Assembly: GCA_934691625.1 (NCBI GenBank)
Contig: CAKUTA010000010.1
Location: forward strand, 1-64,000
Origin: an uncultured Bacteroidales bacterium
GTDB lineage: Bacteria > Bacteroidota > Bacteroidia > Bacteroidales > UBA932
Length of the DNA: 64,000 nucleotides
Direction: 5' to 3'
Shown: positions 25,632 to 35,124 of the stretch, piece by piece
How positions within the stretch are numbered: position 1 is the stretch's first letter
Layout: every line of letters begins with the position of its first letter
Position numbers and translations under genes: made by a program
Notes under the pieces: generated by a model
The model's input: the letters and a program-made list of their open reading frames with translations, nothing else
Databases searched by the model: none
Told to the model about the DNA's origin: nothing

Positions 25632-27329
25632 ATGGCAAAAGATTTTAGAGAAGTGGCCCAGAGCTGGCTGGATGGAGATTTCGATCCGGAGACGAAAGGT
25701 AAGGTCATTGAATTGAGAAACAGCGATCCTGCCGGATTCGAGGATGCATTTTATCGTAACCTGGAGTTCGGAACCGGCGGACTCAGGGGAATCATGGGCG
25801 TCGGGACCAACAGGATGAACAAATATACTGTCGGGATGGCGACCCAGGGGCTTGCCAACTATATCAAGGCGCATGCTTCGGAATGTACGGATGCCTATGG
25901 AGATCCTATCAACCCTGATGATGTCCGTGTATGCATATCTTTCGACAGCCGCAACAACAGCAAGCTTTTCGCGAAGATAACAGCTGACGTGATGTCTGCC
26001 AACGGGATGCACGTATTTCTGTTCGACAATATCCGCCCTACGCCGGAACTCAGCTATTCCATCAGGGAGAAAAAGGCCATCGCCGGAGTGATGGTGACAG
26101 CTTCCCATAACCCGAAAGAGTATAATGGCTACAAGGTGTTCTGGTCTGACGGGGCACAGATTACATCTCCGGTGGACAAGGACATTGTCGCAGAGGTGGC
26201 GAAGATTACTGATCCTTCGCAGGTCCTTTTCGAGGCTAAGGAGGAATGTGGCGAAATCGAACTTATGGGCAAGGAGGTAGATGAGAAGTATCTTCATGAT
26301 ATCCTTTCACTTATGCTTACTCCAGATGCTCGCAAACGTCATCCTGAGCTGAAGTTTGTCTATACTCCGCTTCATGGATGCGGTGTAAGACTTGTTCCGG
26401 AATGCCTGCACCGTCTCGGCTTCGAGCATGTGTATCACGTGCCTGAACAGGACGTAAGCGACGGGAACTTCCCGACCGTGGCATCACCTAATCCTGAGGA
26501 GCCGGCAGCAATGAAGATGGCTCTGGAAGTCGCTGAGCGTGAGGGCGCAGACATCGTGCTTGCTACAGATCCTGATGCAGACCGCATGGGTATCGCAGTC
26601 CGTGACAATGACGGGAAGATGGTCCGTTTCAACGGTAACCAGGCAGGCGCTATGCTGACTTACTATATCCTTACACGCTGGAAGGAACTTGGCAAGCTTA
26701 CACCGGAGACCTACGTAGTGAAGACCATCGTGACCACTGAGCTTATCGCTGAAATCGCAAAGAGCTTCGGTGTCAAGATCTACAATGTCCTTACAGGTTT
26801 CAAGTACATTGCCGAGGTTGTGAAGCGTAACGAGAAGACTGGGGAGTTCATCTGCGGCGGTGAAGAAAGCTATGGCTTCAATGTCGGCCAGTTCGTGCGT
26901 GACAAGGATGCCCAGATTGCATGCTCAATGGTTGCCGAATGTGCTGCATGGGCTGCTGAACAAGGACTTACGCTCTATCAGCTGATGCAGAAGATATATA
27001 AGGAATACGGTTACAGGAAAGAAGGCCTTACATCTCTTGTACGTAAGGGCAAGACCGGGGCTGAAGAGATTCAGCAGATTATGGCTGATATGCGCCAGAA
27101 TCCTCCGAAGGAGCTTATCGGCTCACCTGTCGTCAAGGTGGTGGATTACCTTAAGACAGAGGAGACAGGGCTTCCATCTTCCAATGTGCTGCAGTTCTTC
27201 GATGAGGCTGGCGATGTAGTATCTGTGCGCCCTTCTGGAACAGAGCCTAAAATCAAGTTCTATTTCGGCGCGAAGGGTGATGATGCCGATGCCAAGATTG
27301 AACGGCTGAAGGAGCAGTTCATCAAGTAG
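25632..27329 (+). CDS. Phosphoglucomutase/phosphomannomutase
   Basis: 565 residues from the ATG at 25632, placed after the promoter; the open frame continues upstream across the divergent gene but that part is not coding. Alpha-D-phosphohexomutase hallmarks in order: GTGGLRG near residue 50, phosphoserine loop TASHNPKEYNGYK, metal loop ATDPDADRMG, sugar loop GGEESYGF and phosphate loop RPSGTEPKIKFY. Length and loops fit the PGM2/PgcA-type group. It interconverts glucose- or mannose-1-phosphate and 6-phosphate for glycogen and sugar-nucleotide supply. A 24-bp perfect hairpin follows. Confidence 0.92.
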   Translation: MAKDFREVAQSWLDGDFDPETKGKVIELRNSDPAGFEDAFYRNLEFGTGGLRGIMGVGTNRMNKYTVGMATQGLANYIKAHASECTDAYGDPINPDDVRVCISFDSRNNSKLFAKITADVMSANGMHVFLFDNIRPTPELSYSIREKKAIAGVMVTASHNPKEYNGYKVFWSDGAQITSPVDKDIVAEVAKITDPSQVLFEAKEECGEIELMGKEVDEKYLHDILSLMLTPDARKRHPELKFVYTPLHGCGVRLVPECLHRLGFEHVYHVPEQDVSDGNFPTVASPNPEEPAAMKMALEVAEREGADIVLATDPDADRMGIAVRDNDGKMVRFNGNQAGAMLTYYILTRWKELGKLTPETYVVKTIVTTELIAEIAKSFGVKIYNVLTGFKYIAEVVKRNEKTGEFICGGEESYGFNVGQFVRDKDAQIACSMVAECAAWAAEQGLTLYQLMQKIYKEYGYRKEGLTSLVRKGKTGAEEIQQIMADMRQNPPKELIGSPVVKVVDYLKTEETGLPSSNVLQFFDEAGDVVSVRPSGTEPKIKFYFGAKGDDADAKIERLKEQFIK

Positions 27330-27373
27330 CATGTTTCAGGACTTGTGCGGTGATGCATAAGTCGCTTGATATT

Positions 27374-27432
27374 AATAAGATAAGCATTTTCAGAGTTAAC
27401 GGAATTGGAACTCTGAAAATGCTTATCTTATT
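27374..27432. terminator. 24-bp perfect hairpin, bidirectional terminator
   Basis: Bases 27374-27397 and 27409-27432 are exact reverse complements over 24 pairs with an 11-base loop. The element sits between the convergent ends of the phosphoglucomutase gene (27329) and the unknown minus-strand gene (27446). The outer arms are AT-rich, so each strand supplies a partial U-rich tail. A shared terminator for both units is the simplest reading. Confidence 0.65.
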
Positions 27433-27445
27433 GTTTTACAGGGTG

Positions 27446-28030
27446 TTACATATCATGCGCCTCGAATTTATATCCCAGTAGATGCAGCTCTACGGCCGCC
27501 CCGATTCTGTACATCTCCTGACATGACGCCACGAACACGTGATATGCAGCTATGCTTTGCGGCTCTATATTCTCATGGCGGATAAGGGAAATGACGGCAT
27601 CGGCGCATCTGCGGAAAAGATTCCGTATTGCACCTGCCTCCGCGGACTGCAGATCCAGGCCCACAATATCCTGTATTATGTGGTCGTCCATGTCATCGAA
27701 GCCCTGCTTGCCGTAATATGCATGATATGGCGTGTTCATGCAGGCAGCCCAGTCCGAATCCCATCCGCATGCCACAGCCATTCCAAGGTATGCTGCCCAT
27801 GCCACCGCCACTGTCGGATATTCCGCTATCTGCGGCATTGCATCCGCAATATACTCTCCGCCAAGCTTTTGCCATTGCCCGTCAATGTCCGGGCTTGACA
27901 GCAGCATGGACGGAGTGCCTTCCCCGCCTGACGGAGCGGATGTTACAGGCATGCCGCTTTCACGGCAGATGCGTATCAGCTCCAGCTCCAGACTGTCAGT
28001 GTATTTCTCGATGTCGTATGTCTGTTCCAT
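27446..28030 (-). CDS. Conserved protein of unknown function
   Basis: 194 residues, acidic, no signal peptide. Conserved-looking segments are EEYIADAMPQIAEYPTVAVAWAAYLG-type text around 57-85, GFDDMDDHIIQDI near 110-122 and RHENIEPQSIAAYHVF near 152-167. It is probably a soluble all-helical cytoplasmic protein. I do not know the family function. It is the last gene of the minus-strand run pdxA-recG-peptidase, starting 13 bases after the peptidase stop codon. Confidence 0.65.
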   Translation of the reverse strand: MEQTYDIEKYTDSLELELIRICRESGMPVTSAPSGGEGTPSMLLSSPDIDGQWQKLGGEYIADAMPQIAEYPTVAVAWAAYLGMAVACGWDSDWAACMNTPYHAYYGKQGFDDMDDHIIQDIVGLDLQSAEAGAIRNLFRRCADAVISLIRHENIEPQSIAAYHVFVASCQEMYRIGAAVELHLLGYKFEAHDM

Positions 28031-28043
28031 TGATGACCTCCCG

Positions 28044-30257
28044 TTACTTGCACCACTTGTCGAGCCAGTCGAAATATTCGCGGTGCCAGAAAAGTGCGTT
28101 CTGCGGCTTCAGAATCCAGTGGCACTCGTCCGGGAATACGATTAGCTTTGACGGAACTCCCATCATCTGCGCGGCGTTGAATGCTGCCATGCCCTGGTCA
28201 TACGGGATGCGGAAATCCATGCCGCCATGAATGCAGAGGATTGGGGTATGCCATCTGGTGACATTGTCGGCAGGGCAATGCGAGTAGTGCCACCTTGCTT
28301 TTGCCGCAGAACTCCATGGAGAGCCTGCCTGCTGAATTCCTCCGAATGTGATCCCGTCACCGGCAGGGCCTGTCTGCCCAGGGGTGCAGGCATATTCTGT
28401 GAGACCGCCGTTGTCCCAGTTGCAGAACCACATCTCCTCTGTCTCGTAATACATATATTTCTCATCGAAGATTCCGGCATGTGCGATGAAGCAGTCGAAC
28501 AGGTCGTCATGCACTCCTGCGAGATAATACACTGAATATCCTCCGTAGCTGGCACCGCATGCCGCCATCTTGCCTATATAAGGCTCAGCCTTCAGCTCCC
28601 GTGCAGCGGAAATATAGTCCTGGATGTTCAGCCCGGAGTAGTCACCTGAAATCTGTTCACACCACTCCTGACCGAAAGCGGTGGTTCCTCGCCTGTTCGG
28701 AAGCACGACCACATAGCCCTGGGCAGCCATCAGCCTGTAGTTCCATCTGTATGACCATGACTGGCTTATCGTGCCTTGCGGACCGCCGAGGCAGATGAGA
28801 ATGGACGGATAAACTTTCGTGGAGTCGAACTGCGGAGGATACATGACCCATGTCAGCATATCCTTGTCATCCACGGTTCTGACCATGCGTGCCTCCATCT
28901 TGTGCGGGGCAAGCTGTGAAAGTATATGGTCGTTCTCATGTGTTATCTGCACAGAGGCTCCATCTTCAGCCGAGACGCTTACAAGCTCGGTAGGGAAGTC
29001 CATACTGCACCATGAGGCGAGAAGCGTCGTGCCCTTGTCCGACTCCACGATGGCGAAAGGTGAATCATAGTCGCACCATTGGGTATCGGAAGTGATACGT
29101 GATATGCTGCCATTGATATCTGCGCGGAAAATTCCTTGAAGCCCCTCGGCAAGAGCATTGAAATAGATGCTTCCGGAAGCATTGTCCCATACCGGGCCTG
29201 CGGCATTGTACTTGAAATCGGCAGTCAGGTCGCGGATGCCGCTCACTTTCCCGTCAGCGAAATCCGCTGCCATAAGACGGACCTTGTCGGCCTCATATCC
29301 GTCCCTCCTCATGCTCAGCCATGCAATATGCCGGCCGTCAGGGCTCCATACCGGATCCGTGTCATATCCTCCGCCCATTGGGATGACATCGCATGTCCCG
29401 TCGGCTGTATTGTAGATGTAGATTTCAGTATTGGTGCTGAATGCATATTCCTTGCCTGTCTTCTTCTTGCAGGAATACGCGATATATTTCCCGTCAGGGC
29501 TCCAGTCAAGCTGTTCCAGTCCGCCGAAAGGCTCGATAGGAAGCTCATAAAGCTTATCTTCAGATGCAAGGATATCAATGCTGCTGTCCGGAGTGATCTC
29601 TTTGTCGAAATCAGCGATGAAAGTATGCGGCAGCTCCGTGACCCAGTGGTCCCAGTGTCTGTACATCAGGTCTTCAGCAACGTATGCGGTGGCCTTGTCC
29701 AGTTTCGGGTCCGTATCTGAAGGTGTCTGCACATCGCTATGCACATAGCTTACATACATGAGCCTGCTGCCGTCGGGTGAAAGCTTGAATTCGCCGATTC
29801 CAGCCGGTACATTACTCAGCTGCACACGTTTCACCAGCCGTGGAGATCTGCCGTCAGCTCCACGCAGCGTGGCTTTCCATATCTGCCCGCCTTGGATGAA
29901 CGCTATGCCTTTTCCTCCGTCTGTCCATCTTGCGCAGCTGATGCTTTTCCCGTCCTTTGTCAGCTGGCGTGTATTAGACCCGTCTGCATTGACGATGAAT
30001 AGGTTACGGCAGCTTCTGTTATCCTCGACAGATGTGTAGCTAACACCGTATAGGATATATCTGCCGTCAGGTGACAGCTGCGGGTCCGACAGCCTTCCGA
30101 ATGCCAGCAGGGCCTCCGGTGTCATCTTTCCGTCCTTGATCTCGATCTGCGACGGCTCGATATAGTCCGCCGATGTCTCTTCACTTCTACAGTTCATTGT
30201 CAATAATGCGCTGATTGTCAATGCGGCAATGCCGCCTGCTCCGATTAAACCTTTCAT
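28044..30257 (-). CDS. S9 prolyl-oligopeptidase-family peptidase (DPP5-like), lipoprotein
   Basis: 737 residues. The signal peptide ends with LTMNC near residue 23, suggesting a lipoprotein. A WD-like beta-propeller (LSPDGRYILY, WSPDGKYIAY, WSPDGRHIAW) precedes the hydrolase domain with the serine in GASYGG (about 571), the aspartate in HGGMDFRIP (about 681) and the histidine in ECHW (about 711). This matches S9C-type peptidases such as DPP5, which release dipeptides from peptides with hydrophobic penultimate residues. The recG stop codon is 21 bases upstream. With DPP4 at 22025, the window has two exopeptidases for extracellular peptide use. Confidence 0.85.
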   Translation of the reverse strand: MKGLIGAGGIAALTISALLTMNCRSEETSADYIEPSQIEIKDGKMTPEALLAFGRLSDPQLSPDGRYILYGVSYTSVEDNRSCRNLFIVNADGSNTRQLTKDGKSISCARWTDGGKGIAFIQGGQIWKATLRGADGRSPRLVKRVQLSNVPAGIGEFKLSPDGSRLMYVSYVHSDVQTPSDTDPKLDKATAYVAEDLMYRHWDHWVTELPHTFIADFDKEITPDSSIDILASEDKLYELPIEPFGGLEQLDWSPDGKYIAYSCKKKTGKEYAFSTNTEIYIYNTADGTCDVIPMGGGYDTDPVWSPDGRHIAWLSMRRDGYEADKVRLMAADFADGKVSGIRDLTADFKYNAAGPVWDNASGSIYFNALAEGLQGIFRADINGSISRITSDTQWCDYDSPFAIVESDKGTTLLASWCSMDFPTELVSVSAEDGASVQITHENDHILSQLAPHKMEARMVRTVDDKDMLTWVMYPPQFDSTKVYPSILICLGGPQGTISQSWSYRWNYRLMAAQGYVVVLPNRRGTTAFGQEWCEQISGDYSGLNIQDYISAARELKAEPYIGKMAACGASYGGYSVYYLAGVHDDLFDCFIAHAGIFDEKYMYYETEEMWFCNWDNGGLTEYACTPGQTGPAGDGITFGGIQQAGSPWSSAAKARWHYSHCPADNVTRWHTPILCIHGGMDFRIPYDQGMAAFNAAQMMGVPSKLIVFPDECHWILKPQNALFWHREYFDWLDKWCK

Positions 30258-30278
30258 TATATATGATATTCAATGTTC

Positions 30279-32426
30279 CTAGCTTATCTTGCTGTAGTCC
30301 TGCCTGAAATACTTGTCCTTGCGCAGCTCCTGCGCCAGCAGCCTGTTCTTCATCTGGGACAGGTCAGGATCCTGCTCCAGGATGTGCGAGGCATACTCTC
30401 TTGCGTCTGACAGAATCTGTCCGTCCTTTGCTAGCGATGCGATGGAAAGCTCTATCGGAAGGCCGCTCTGCTGTGTCCCCTCCAGGTCACCTGGACCCCT
30501 CATCTTCATATCCTCCTCCGCGAGCACGAACCCGTCCTCCGTCTGGCATAGCAGGTCGATACGCTTCCTTGACTCGTCACTAAGCTTGTCGCCGCGGACA
30601 AGGATGCAGTATGAATCTCCTCCGCCTCGCCCTACACGCCCGCGCAGCTGATGCAGCTGGCTCAGCCCGAACCGTTCAGGACTCTCTATGACCATGACCG
30701 TGGCATTCGGCACATCCACGCCGACCTCTATCACTGTGGTTGAAACCAGAATGTTTGCTCTTCCTGCCACAAATGCGTTCATGTTGAATGCCTTGTCTTC
30801 GTCGCTCTGCTGCCCGTGCACTATCGCCACCTTGTATGGCGGGAACGGGAACGCCTCCACGATTTCCTCATACCCGCTCTCCAGGTTCTTGTAGTCCAGC
30901 TTCTCGTTGATGAAGATCATTGGATATACGACGTATGCCTGATGTCCTTTCGCTATCTGGTCCTTCATGAAGCTGAACAGCTGCAGCTTTTTCCTCTCCG
31001 TAATCTGGATTGTCTGAATCGGCTTTCTTCCAGGTGGCATCTCATCTATCACGGACACGTCCAGATCCCCATACAATGTCATAGCCAGCGTCCTGGGAAT
31101 AGGGGTGGCTGTCATCACCAGTACATGCGGCGGAATTCCGTTGCTGCTTTTACGCCAGAGCCGTGCCCGCTGGTCCACACCGAACCTGTGCTGCTCGTCA
31201 ATGATCGCCAGGCCGAGATTCCGGAACACTACATTGTCCTCAATCAATGCGTGGGTGCCGACGATTATTCCAGTCTTTCCAGATGCCAGATCCGCAAGCA
31301 ATGTACGCCTCTCCGCTGTCTTCGATGTCCCTGTCAGTATAGATACCTCCACGCCTGTCCCCGAAAGATATTTGCTTATGTTGGCAAAATGCTGTCTGGC
31401 AAGAACTTCCGTCGGTGCCATTATGCATGACTGGTATCCGTTCCCGTATGCTATGAGCGCGGACAGTACGGCCACCATTGTCTTTCCTGAACCTACATCT
31501 CCCTGGAGTAGCCTGTTCATCTGCCTGCCGCTCATCATGTCGGCACGGATTTCCTTTATGACACGCTTCTGCGCACCTGTGAGGCTGTATGGCAATGAAT
31601 TGTAGCAGGCATTGAAGGCCTCGCCGACTTTCGGCATCAGTATGCCGTGCTCGCTGCGGCTGCGGATATACTTCTGCTTCAGCAGTGACAGCTGCAGGAA
31701 AAACAGTTCCTCGAACTTCAGCCTGTACTCGGCTTTCCTGAGGGCGTAGATGTCTTTCGGAAAATGGATGCTGGACAATGCGAATGGCAGCGGCACGAGC
31801 CCTTTCTCCTTCATCACATATTCGGGCAATGTCTCCTGTATGCTGCCAGTCATGGCCTGAAGCGCGGATGCCATGATCCTGTTCATCACCTTGCCTGTGA
31901 CGCCTGCGTTCTTCAGCTTCTCTGTGGAAGGATATACTCCTGTCAATGTGCCTGACAGCATTCCGCTTCCGGATGCTGAAATGTCATCGACTTCAGGGTG
32001 CACCATATTGATCCTGCCGTTGTAGAATGACGGCTTGCCGAAGAATATGAATGATTTTCCCGGAACGAGCCTTGAAAGCATGTATTTTATTCCTTTGAAG
32101 AACACCACTTCCATCTGGGCGCTCCCGTCGGCTATTATTACGCTCAGCCTGCTTACGGCATTGAACCTGGCGCCGGACGGGTCAACCTCCTTGCCTCCCT
32201 TGTCCAGGACCGTGGCTGAAACCACCGTTCCTCGCACCTGTATGTACGCGCTTCCAGTCTGGATGCCGGCAATCGGGATGATTGTGCTCCTGTCAATGTA
32301 TTTGTACGGGTATGTCCTTATGAGGTCGCTGACAGTCTTTATACCCAATTCGGATTCCAGAAGAAGGGCTCTTTTCGGCCCTACTCCCTTAAGAAACTGT
32401 ATTTCCGGCTTGAGTTCCGTTTGCAT
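30279..32426 (-). CDS. recG: ATP-dependent DNA helicase RecG
   Basis: 715 residues, close to the family length. An N-terminal wedge (OB-fold) domain is followed by superfamily 2 helicase motifs: LLQGDVGSGKTMVA (Walker A), IDEQHRFG (DExH variant), TATPIPRTLA, and QLHQLRGRVGRG near the C-terminus. RecG remodels stalled replication forks and Holliday junctions. It lies 32 bases downstream of pdxA and 21 bases before the peptidase gene in an apparent operon. Confidence 0.95.
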   Translation of the reverse strand: MQTELKPEIQFLKGVGPKRALLLESELGIKTVSDLIRTYPYKYIDRSTIIPIAGIQTGSAYIQVRGTVVSATVLDKGGKEVDPSGARFNAVSRLSVIIADGSAQMEVVFFKGIKYMLSRLVPGKSFIFFGKPSFYNGRINMVHPEVDDISASGSGMLSGTLTGVYPSTEKLKNAGVTGKVMNRIMASALQAMTGSIQETLPEYVMKEKGLVPLPFALSSIHFPKDIYALRKAEYRLKFEELFFLQLSLLKQKYIRSRSEHGILMPKVGEAFNACYNSLPYSLTGAQKRVIKEIRADMMSGRQMNRLLQGDVGSGKTMVAVLSALIAYGNGYQSCIMAPTEVLARQHFANISKYLSGTGVEVSILTGTSKTAERRTLLADLASGKTGIIVGTHALIEDNVVFRNLGLAIIDEQHRFGVDQRARLWRKSSNGIPPHVLVMTATPIPRTLAMTLYGDLDVSVIDEMPPGRKPIQTIQITERKKLQLFSFMKDQIAKGHQAYVVYPMIFINEKLDYKNLESGYEEIVEAFPFPPYKVAIVHGQQSDEDKAFNMNAFVAGRANILVSTTVIEVGVDVPNATVMVIESPERFGLSQLHQLRGRVGRGGGDSYCILVRGDKLSDESRKRIDLLCQTEDGFVLAEEDMKMRGPGDLEGTQQSGLPIELSIASLAKDGQILSDAREYASHILEQDPDLSQMKNRLLAQELRKDKYFRQDYSKIS

Positions 32427-32458
32427 TGTCCTGATCGGATTAGAAGCTGTACAGCTCC

Positions 32459-33547
32459 TTATTCTATCTGAGGTCTTCCTGGGCGCTCGGGCCTGTTGTC
32501 CTCAGGCATCCTTACCTGCATCTTGCCTGCTTCCAGCCTGTCGTATGCCACCCTGTTCCTGTAGATGTCTATTGCCGCATAGATGGCGGACATCATTGAC
32601 ATAGGATCGGCCTCGTCACGTCCTGCCATGGAAAATGCTGTTCCGTGGTCAGGCGAAGTCCTTACTACAGGAAGCCCTGCCGTGAAATTCACGCCGTCCT
32701 CGAAGTCGAGAGCCTTGAACGGTGCCAGTCCCTGGTCATGATACATCGCAAGCGTAGCATCGAACTTGCTGTAGTTCGCCAGCCCGAAGAATCCGTCAGG
32801 GGAGTATGGTCCGAATGCCATTATGCCCTCATCGTTGGCTGCCTTTACTGCGGGAGCGATGATTGTCTCCTCCTCGTCTCCGAGAAGTCCGTCGTCACCG
32901 CAGTGCGGGTTGAGGCCGAGGACTGCAATCTTTGGATATGCGATGCCGAAGTCGCGTTTCAGCGATGCGTTCATAAGGCGCAGCTTCGTGAGAATCTTTT
33001 CCGAGGTGATGCTGGCAGGGACGTCCTTCAGCGGAATATGTCCTGTGACCACACCTATCTTCAGCTGTCCGCTGATCATGAACATGGCCACGTCATTCGC
33101 TCCGAACTGCTGTTTGAGATATTCGGTGTGTCCGGTGAAGCCGAATCCGGCATTTGTCATCGCTCTCTTGTTGATCGGGCCTGTCACCAGCACGTCAATG
33201 TCGCCGCTTTTCAGATCGGCTACGGCTTTTTCGAGCGCGGTTATCGCCGATTTCGCCGAGTCTGGAGTCGCCTGTCCAGGTTCCACATAGACATTGTCCG
33301 GGAGACAGTTAAGTATGTTTATCTTTCTTGCCTTGGCATCCTTTGCCGAATTGATGACGTAGGTGTCCAGCTGCTCGATATTATGGATAAGCTTCCTGTA
33401 GAAGCCGAAAATCTTGGATGAGCCGTAGATTACAGGTGTGAAGCCTTCCAGGATCCTGGCGTCCGCCAGGGCTTTTATGATTACCTCATATCCGATGCCG
33501 TTTCCGTCACCTTGTGTTATGCCGACTGTAAGCTTGTTGTTTATCAT
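32459..33547 (-). CDS. pdxA: 4-hydroxythreonine-4-phosphate dehydrogenase
   Basis: 362 residues. Family motifs: ITQGDGNGIGYE at the N-terminus, GPINKRAM, GHTEYL, GLNPHCGDDGLLG, MYHDQGLAPFK and RTSPDHGTAF, including the histidines that bind the divalent metal. It oxidises 4-phosphohydroxy-L-threonine in pyridoxal 5'-phosphate synthesis, so the DXP-dependent PLP route is likely present. First gene of the minus-strand operon, with a perfect -7 box 29 bases upstream. Confidence 0.93.
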   Translation of the reverse strand: MINNKLTVGITQGDGNGIGYEVIIKALADARILEGFTPVIYGSSKIFGFYRKLIHNIEQLDTYVINSAKDAKARKINILNCLPDNVYVEPGQATPDSAKSAITALEKAVADLKSGDIDVLVTGPINKRAMTNAGFGFTGHTEYLKQQFGANDVAMFMISGQLKIGVVTGHIPLKDVPASITSEKILTKLRLMNASLKRDFGIAYPKIAVLGLNPHCGDDGLLGDEEETIIAPAVKAANDEGIMAFGPYSPDGFFGLANYSKFDATLAMYHDQGLAPFKALDFEDGVNFTAGLPVVRTSPDHGTAFSMAGRDEADPMSMMSAIYAAIDIYRNRVAYDRLEAGKMQVRMPEDNRPERPGRPQIE

Positions 33548-33575
33548 GGTATTATATGTATATCTTTCAAATCTT

Positions 33576-33583
33576 CAAATTTA
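33576..33583 (-). promoter_or_regulatory. -7 box of the pdxA operon
   Basis: Minus strand TAAATTTG, perfect; ATTG 19 bases upstream is a one-mismatch -33. It should drive pdxA, recG, the S9 peptidase gene and the unknown gene. Confidence 0.6.
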
Positions 33584-33651
33584 CGAAACTGTTCCGGTTT
33601 TTCAATGCTGCTTTTCCTGGATAGAAGTCTTTTCCTCAGGAGAAAAGGCAG

Positions 33652-34164
33652 CTATTCACCGAAAATCCCGTCACTGCCCTGTCTTGCATCTTCAAATCCT
33701 GTATCCACAGGAAGCTGTTCGCCTCTTGCTGCGGCTCCTGCCCCGGCTGCCACAGCGAGAGAGTCGCACCGCTCATTTTCGGGGTGCCCCGCGTGCCCTT
33801 TCAGCCAATGGAATGTCACGTGGTGCTGCCTGTATATCAGCAGGAACCGCTTCCACAGGTCAGGATTCTTCACTTTCACGAAATCTTTGCGTTCCCATTT
33901 CTGAAGCCATCCCTCGTTTATCGCCTTGACGACATAGGAGGAGTCGCTCCATACCTCCACATCCGCATTCTTCCACTTTATGGCTTCCAGCCCCTTGATC
34001 ACTGCGAGAAGCTCCATGCGGTTGTTCGTGGTCCTTATGAATCCTCCGCTCATCTCCTTCTCCATGCCTGAGCACTTCAGGACGACCCCGTATCCTCCAG
34101 GTCCCGGATTACCGCTTGATGCCCCGTCGGTGTACATATATATAGGTGGTCTGCGATTTTCCAT
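33652..34164 (-). CDS. rnhA: Ribonuclease HI
   Basis: 170 residues from the ATG at 34164 (an in-frame ATG nine bases earlier is equally possible). The four catalytic acids are in YTDGASSGNPG, RMELLAVIKGL, WSDSSYV and NERCDSLA, and WLKGHAGHPENE is the family handle-proximal motif. It degrades RNA in RNA-DNA hybrids. The tail after the last aspartate is Ala-rich and about 25 residues longer than the E. coli enzyme. A perfect -7 box lies on the minus strand just upstream. Confidence 0.92.
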   Translation of the reverse strand: MENRRPPIYMYTDGASSGNPGPGGYGVVLKCSGMEKEMSGGFIRTTNNRMELLAVIKGLEAIKWKNADVEVWSDSSYVVKAINEGWLQKWERKDFVKVKNPDLWKRFLLIYRQHHVTFHWLKGHAGHPENERCDSLAVAAGAGAAARGEQLPVDTGFEDARQGSDGIFGE

Positions 34165-34185
34165 TGTAAACAACTTCTAATGTTA

Positions 34186-34193
34186 CAAATATA
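34186..34193 (-). promoter_or_regulatory. -7 box of rnhA
   Basis: Minus strand TATATTTG, perfect, 22 bases before the chosen ATG. It is divergent from the polysaccharide-export promoter at 34248-34255. Confidence 0.6.
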
Positions 34194-34247
34194 GCAAGAA
34201 TATATTTTTCATTTTGTGAGAATTGATGATTTTCCGAATAAAATGAA

Positions 34248-34255
34248 TATCTTTG
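34248..34255 (+). promoter_or_regulatory. -7 box of the exopolysaccharide export operon
   Basis: TATCTTTG, perfect. An 8-bp inverted repeat (34208-34215 and 34240-34247, TTCATTTT/AAAATGAA) ends at the first base of the box, an arrangement suited to an operator. Confidence 0.6.
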
Positions 34256-34291
34256 CATTTCAATGTTTTTAATAAAACTGATTGAAAAAAC

Positions 34292-35113
34292 ATGAATTGC
34301 AGAATAATACCTGTACTGGCGACGGCAGCTGCTGCGATACTGCTGGCGTCATGCGGATCCAAGACATCGCGCAATATTAACTATCTGCAGGAAGCGCAGA
34401 AAGACACTACTGTAGCCATGAAAGCCGAGGAAGGCATCCTCGTGCAGCCGAAAGACATGATTTCCATTGTTGTATCCAGCAGAAACCCGGAACTCTCGGC
34501 AATGTTCAACCTAACGAATGTCAGCTATCAGGCTGGCGCCGAAACATCTGTGAACGGCTCGTATAACAGGATTCTCGGATATTCCGTGGACAATGACGGC
34601 TATGTGGATTTCCCTATTGTCGGGAAAATATTTGTAGCCGGGATGACCCGCTGGCAAGTGGCGGAGACAGTGAAGACGGCGCTCGTTTCACGCAATCTTC
34701 TTAAGGATCCGGTGGTTTCTGTCGAGTTCCTGAACTTCAAGGTCTCGGTGCTTGGCGAAGTCACACGTCCTGGAACTTACGAGGTCACAGGTGACAAGAT
34801 AACATTGCTGGAGGCGCTCAGCCTTGCGGGCGACCTTACCATATATGGCCGCAGGGACCGTGTAAGCGTGGTCCGTGAAATCAACGGGAAACGCACCGTA
34901 TATGTGAATGACCTCAGGTCTATGGACCTGTTCACATCCCCGTCCTATTATCTGAAGCAGAACGATGTCGTGATCGTCGAGCCGAATAAGGTCAGGGCCG
35001 GTCAATCGACAATCAACCAGAACAGCCTGAAGTCCACATCTTTCTGGATTTCCGTAGGCTCATTCCTCGTGACGATTGCCAACCTTGTAATTGCAGTTTC
35101 CAATTCAAAATAA
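34292..35113 (+). CDS. Polysaccharide export lipoprotein (Wza-like)
   Basis: 273 residues. Signal peptide with lipobox LLASC (lipid-modified Cys21). A polysaccharide-export (Poly_export) domain with VQPKDMISIVV and GYVDFPIVGKIFVAG, then an SLBB domain (VSVLGEVTRPGTYEV), and a hydrophobic C-terminal helix (about 247-268) that would insert in the outer membrane as in Wza. It is the outer-membrane exit of a Wzx/Wzy-type capsule or exopolysaccharide system. The kinase gene follows 11 bases later. No glycosyltransferase or flippase is encoded within reach. Confidence 0.9.
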   Translation: MNCRIIPVLATAAAAILLASCGSKTSRNINYLQEAQKDTTVAMKAEEGILVQPKDMISIVVSSRNPELSAMFNLTNVSYQAGAETSVNGSYNRILGYSVDNDGYVDFPIVGKIFVAGMTRWQVAETVKTALVSRNLLKDPVVSVEFLNFKVSVLGEVTRPGTYEVTGDKITLLEALSLAGDLTIYGRRDRVSVVREINGKRTVYVNDLRSMDLFTSPSYYLKQNDVVIVEPNKVRAGQSTINQNSLKSTSFWISVGSFLVTIANLVIAVSNSK

Positions 35114-35124
35114 CGCATATACCG

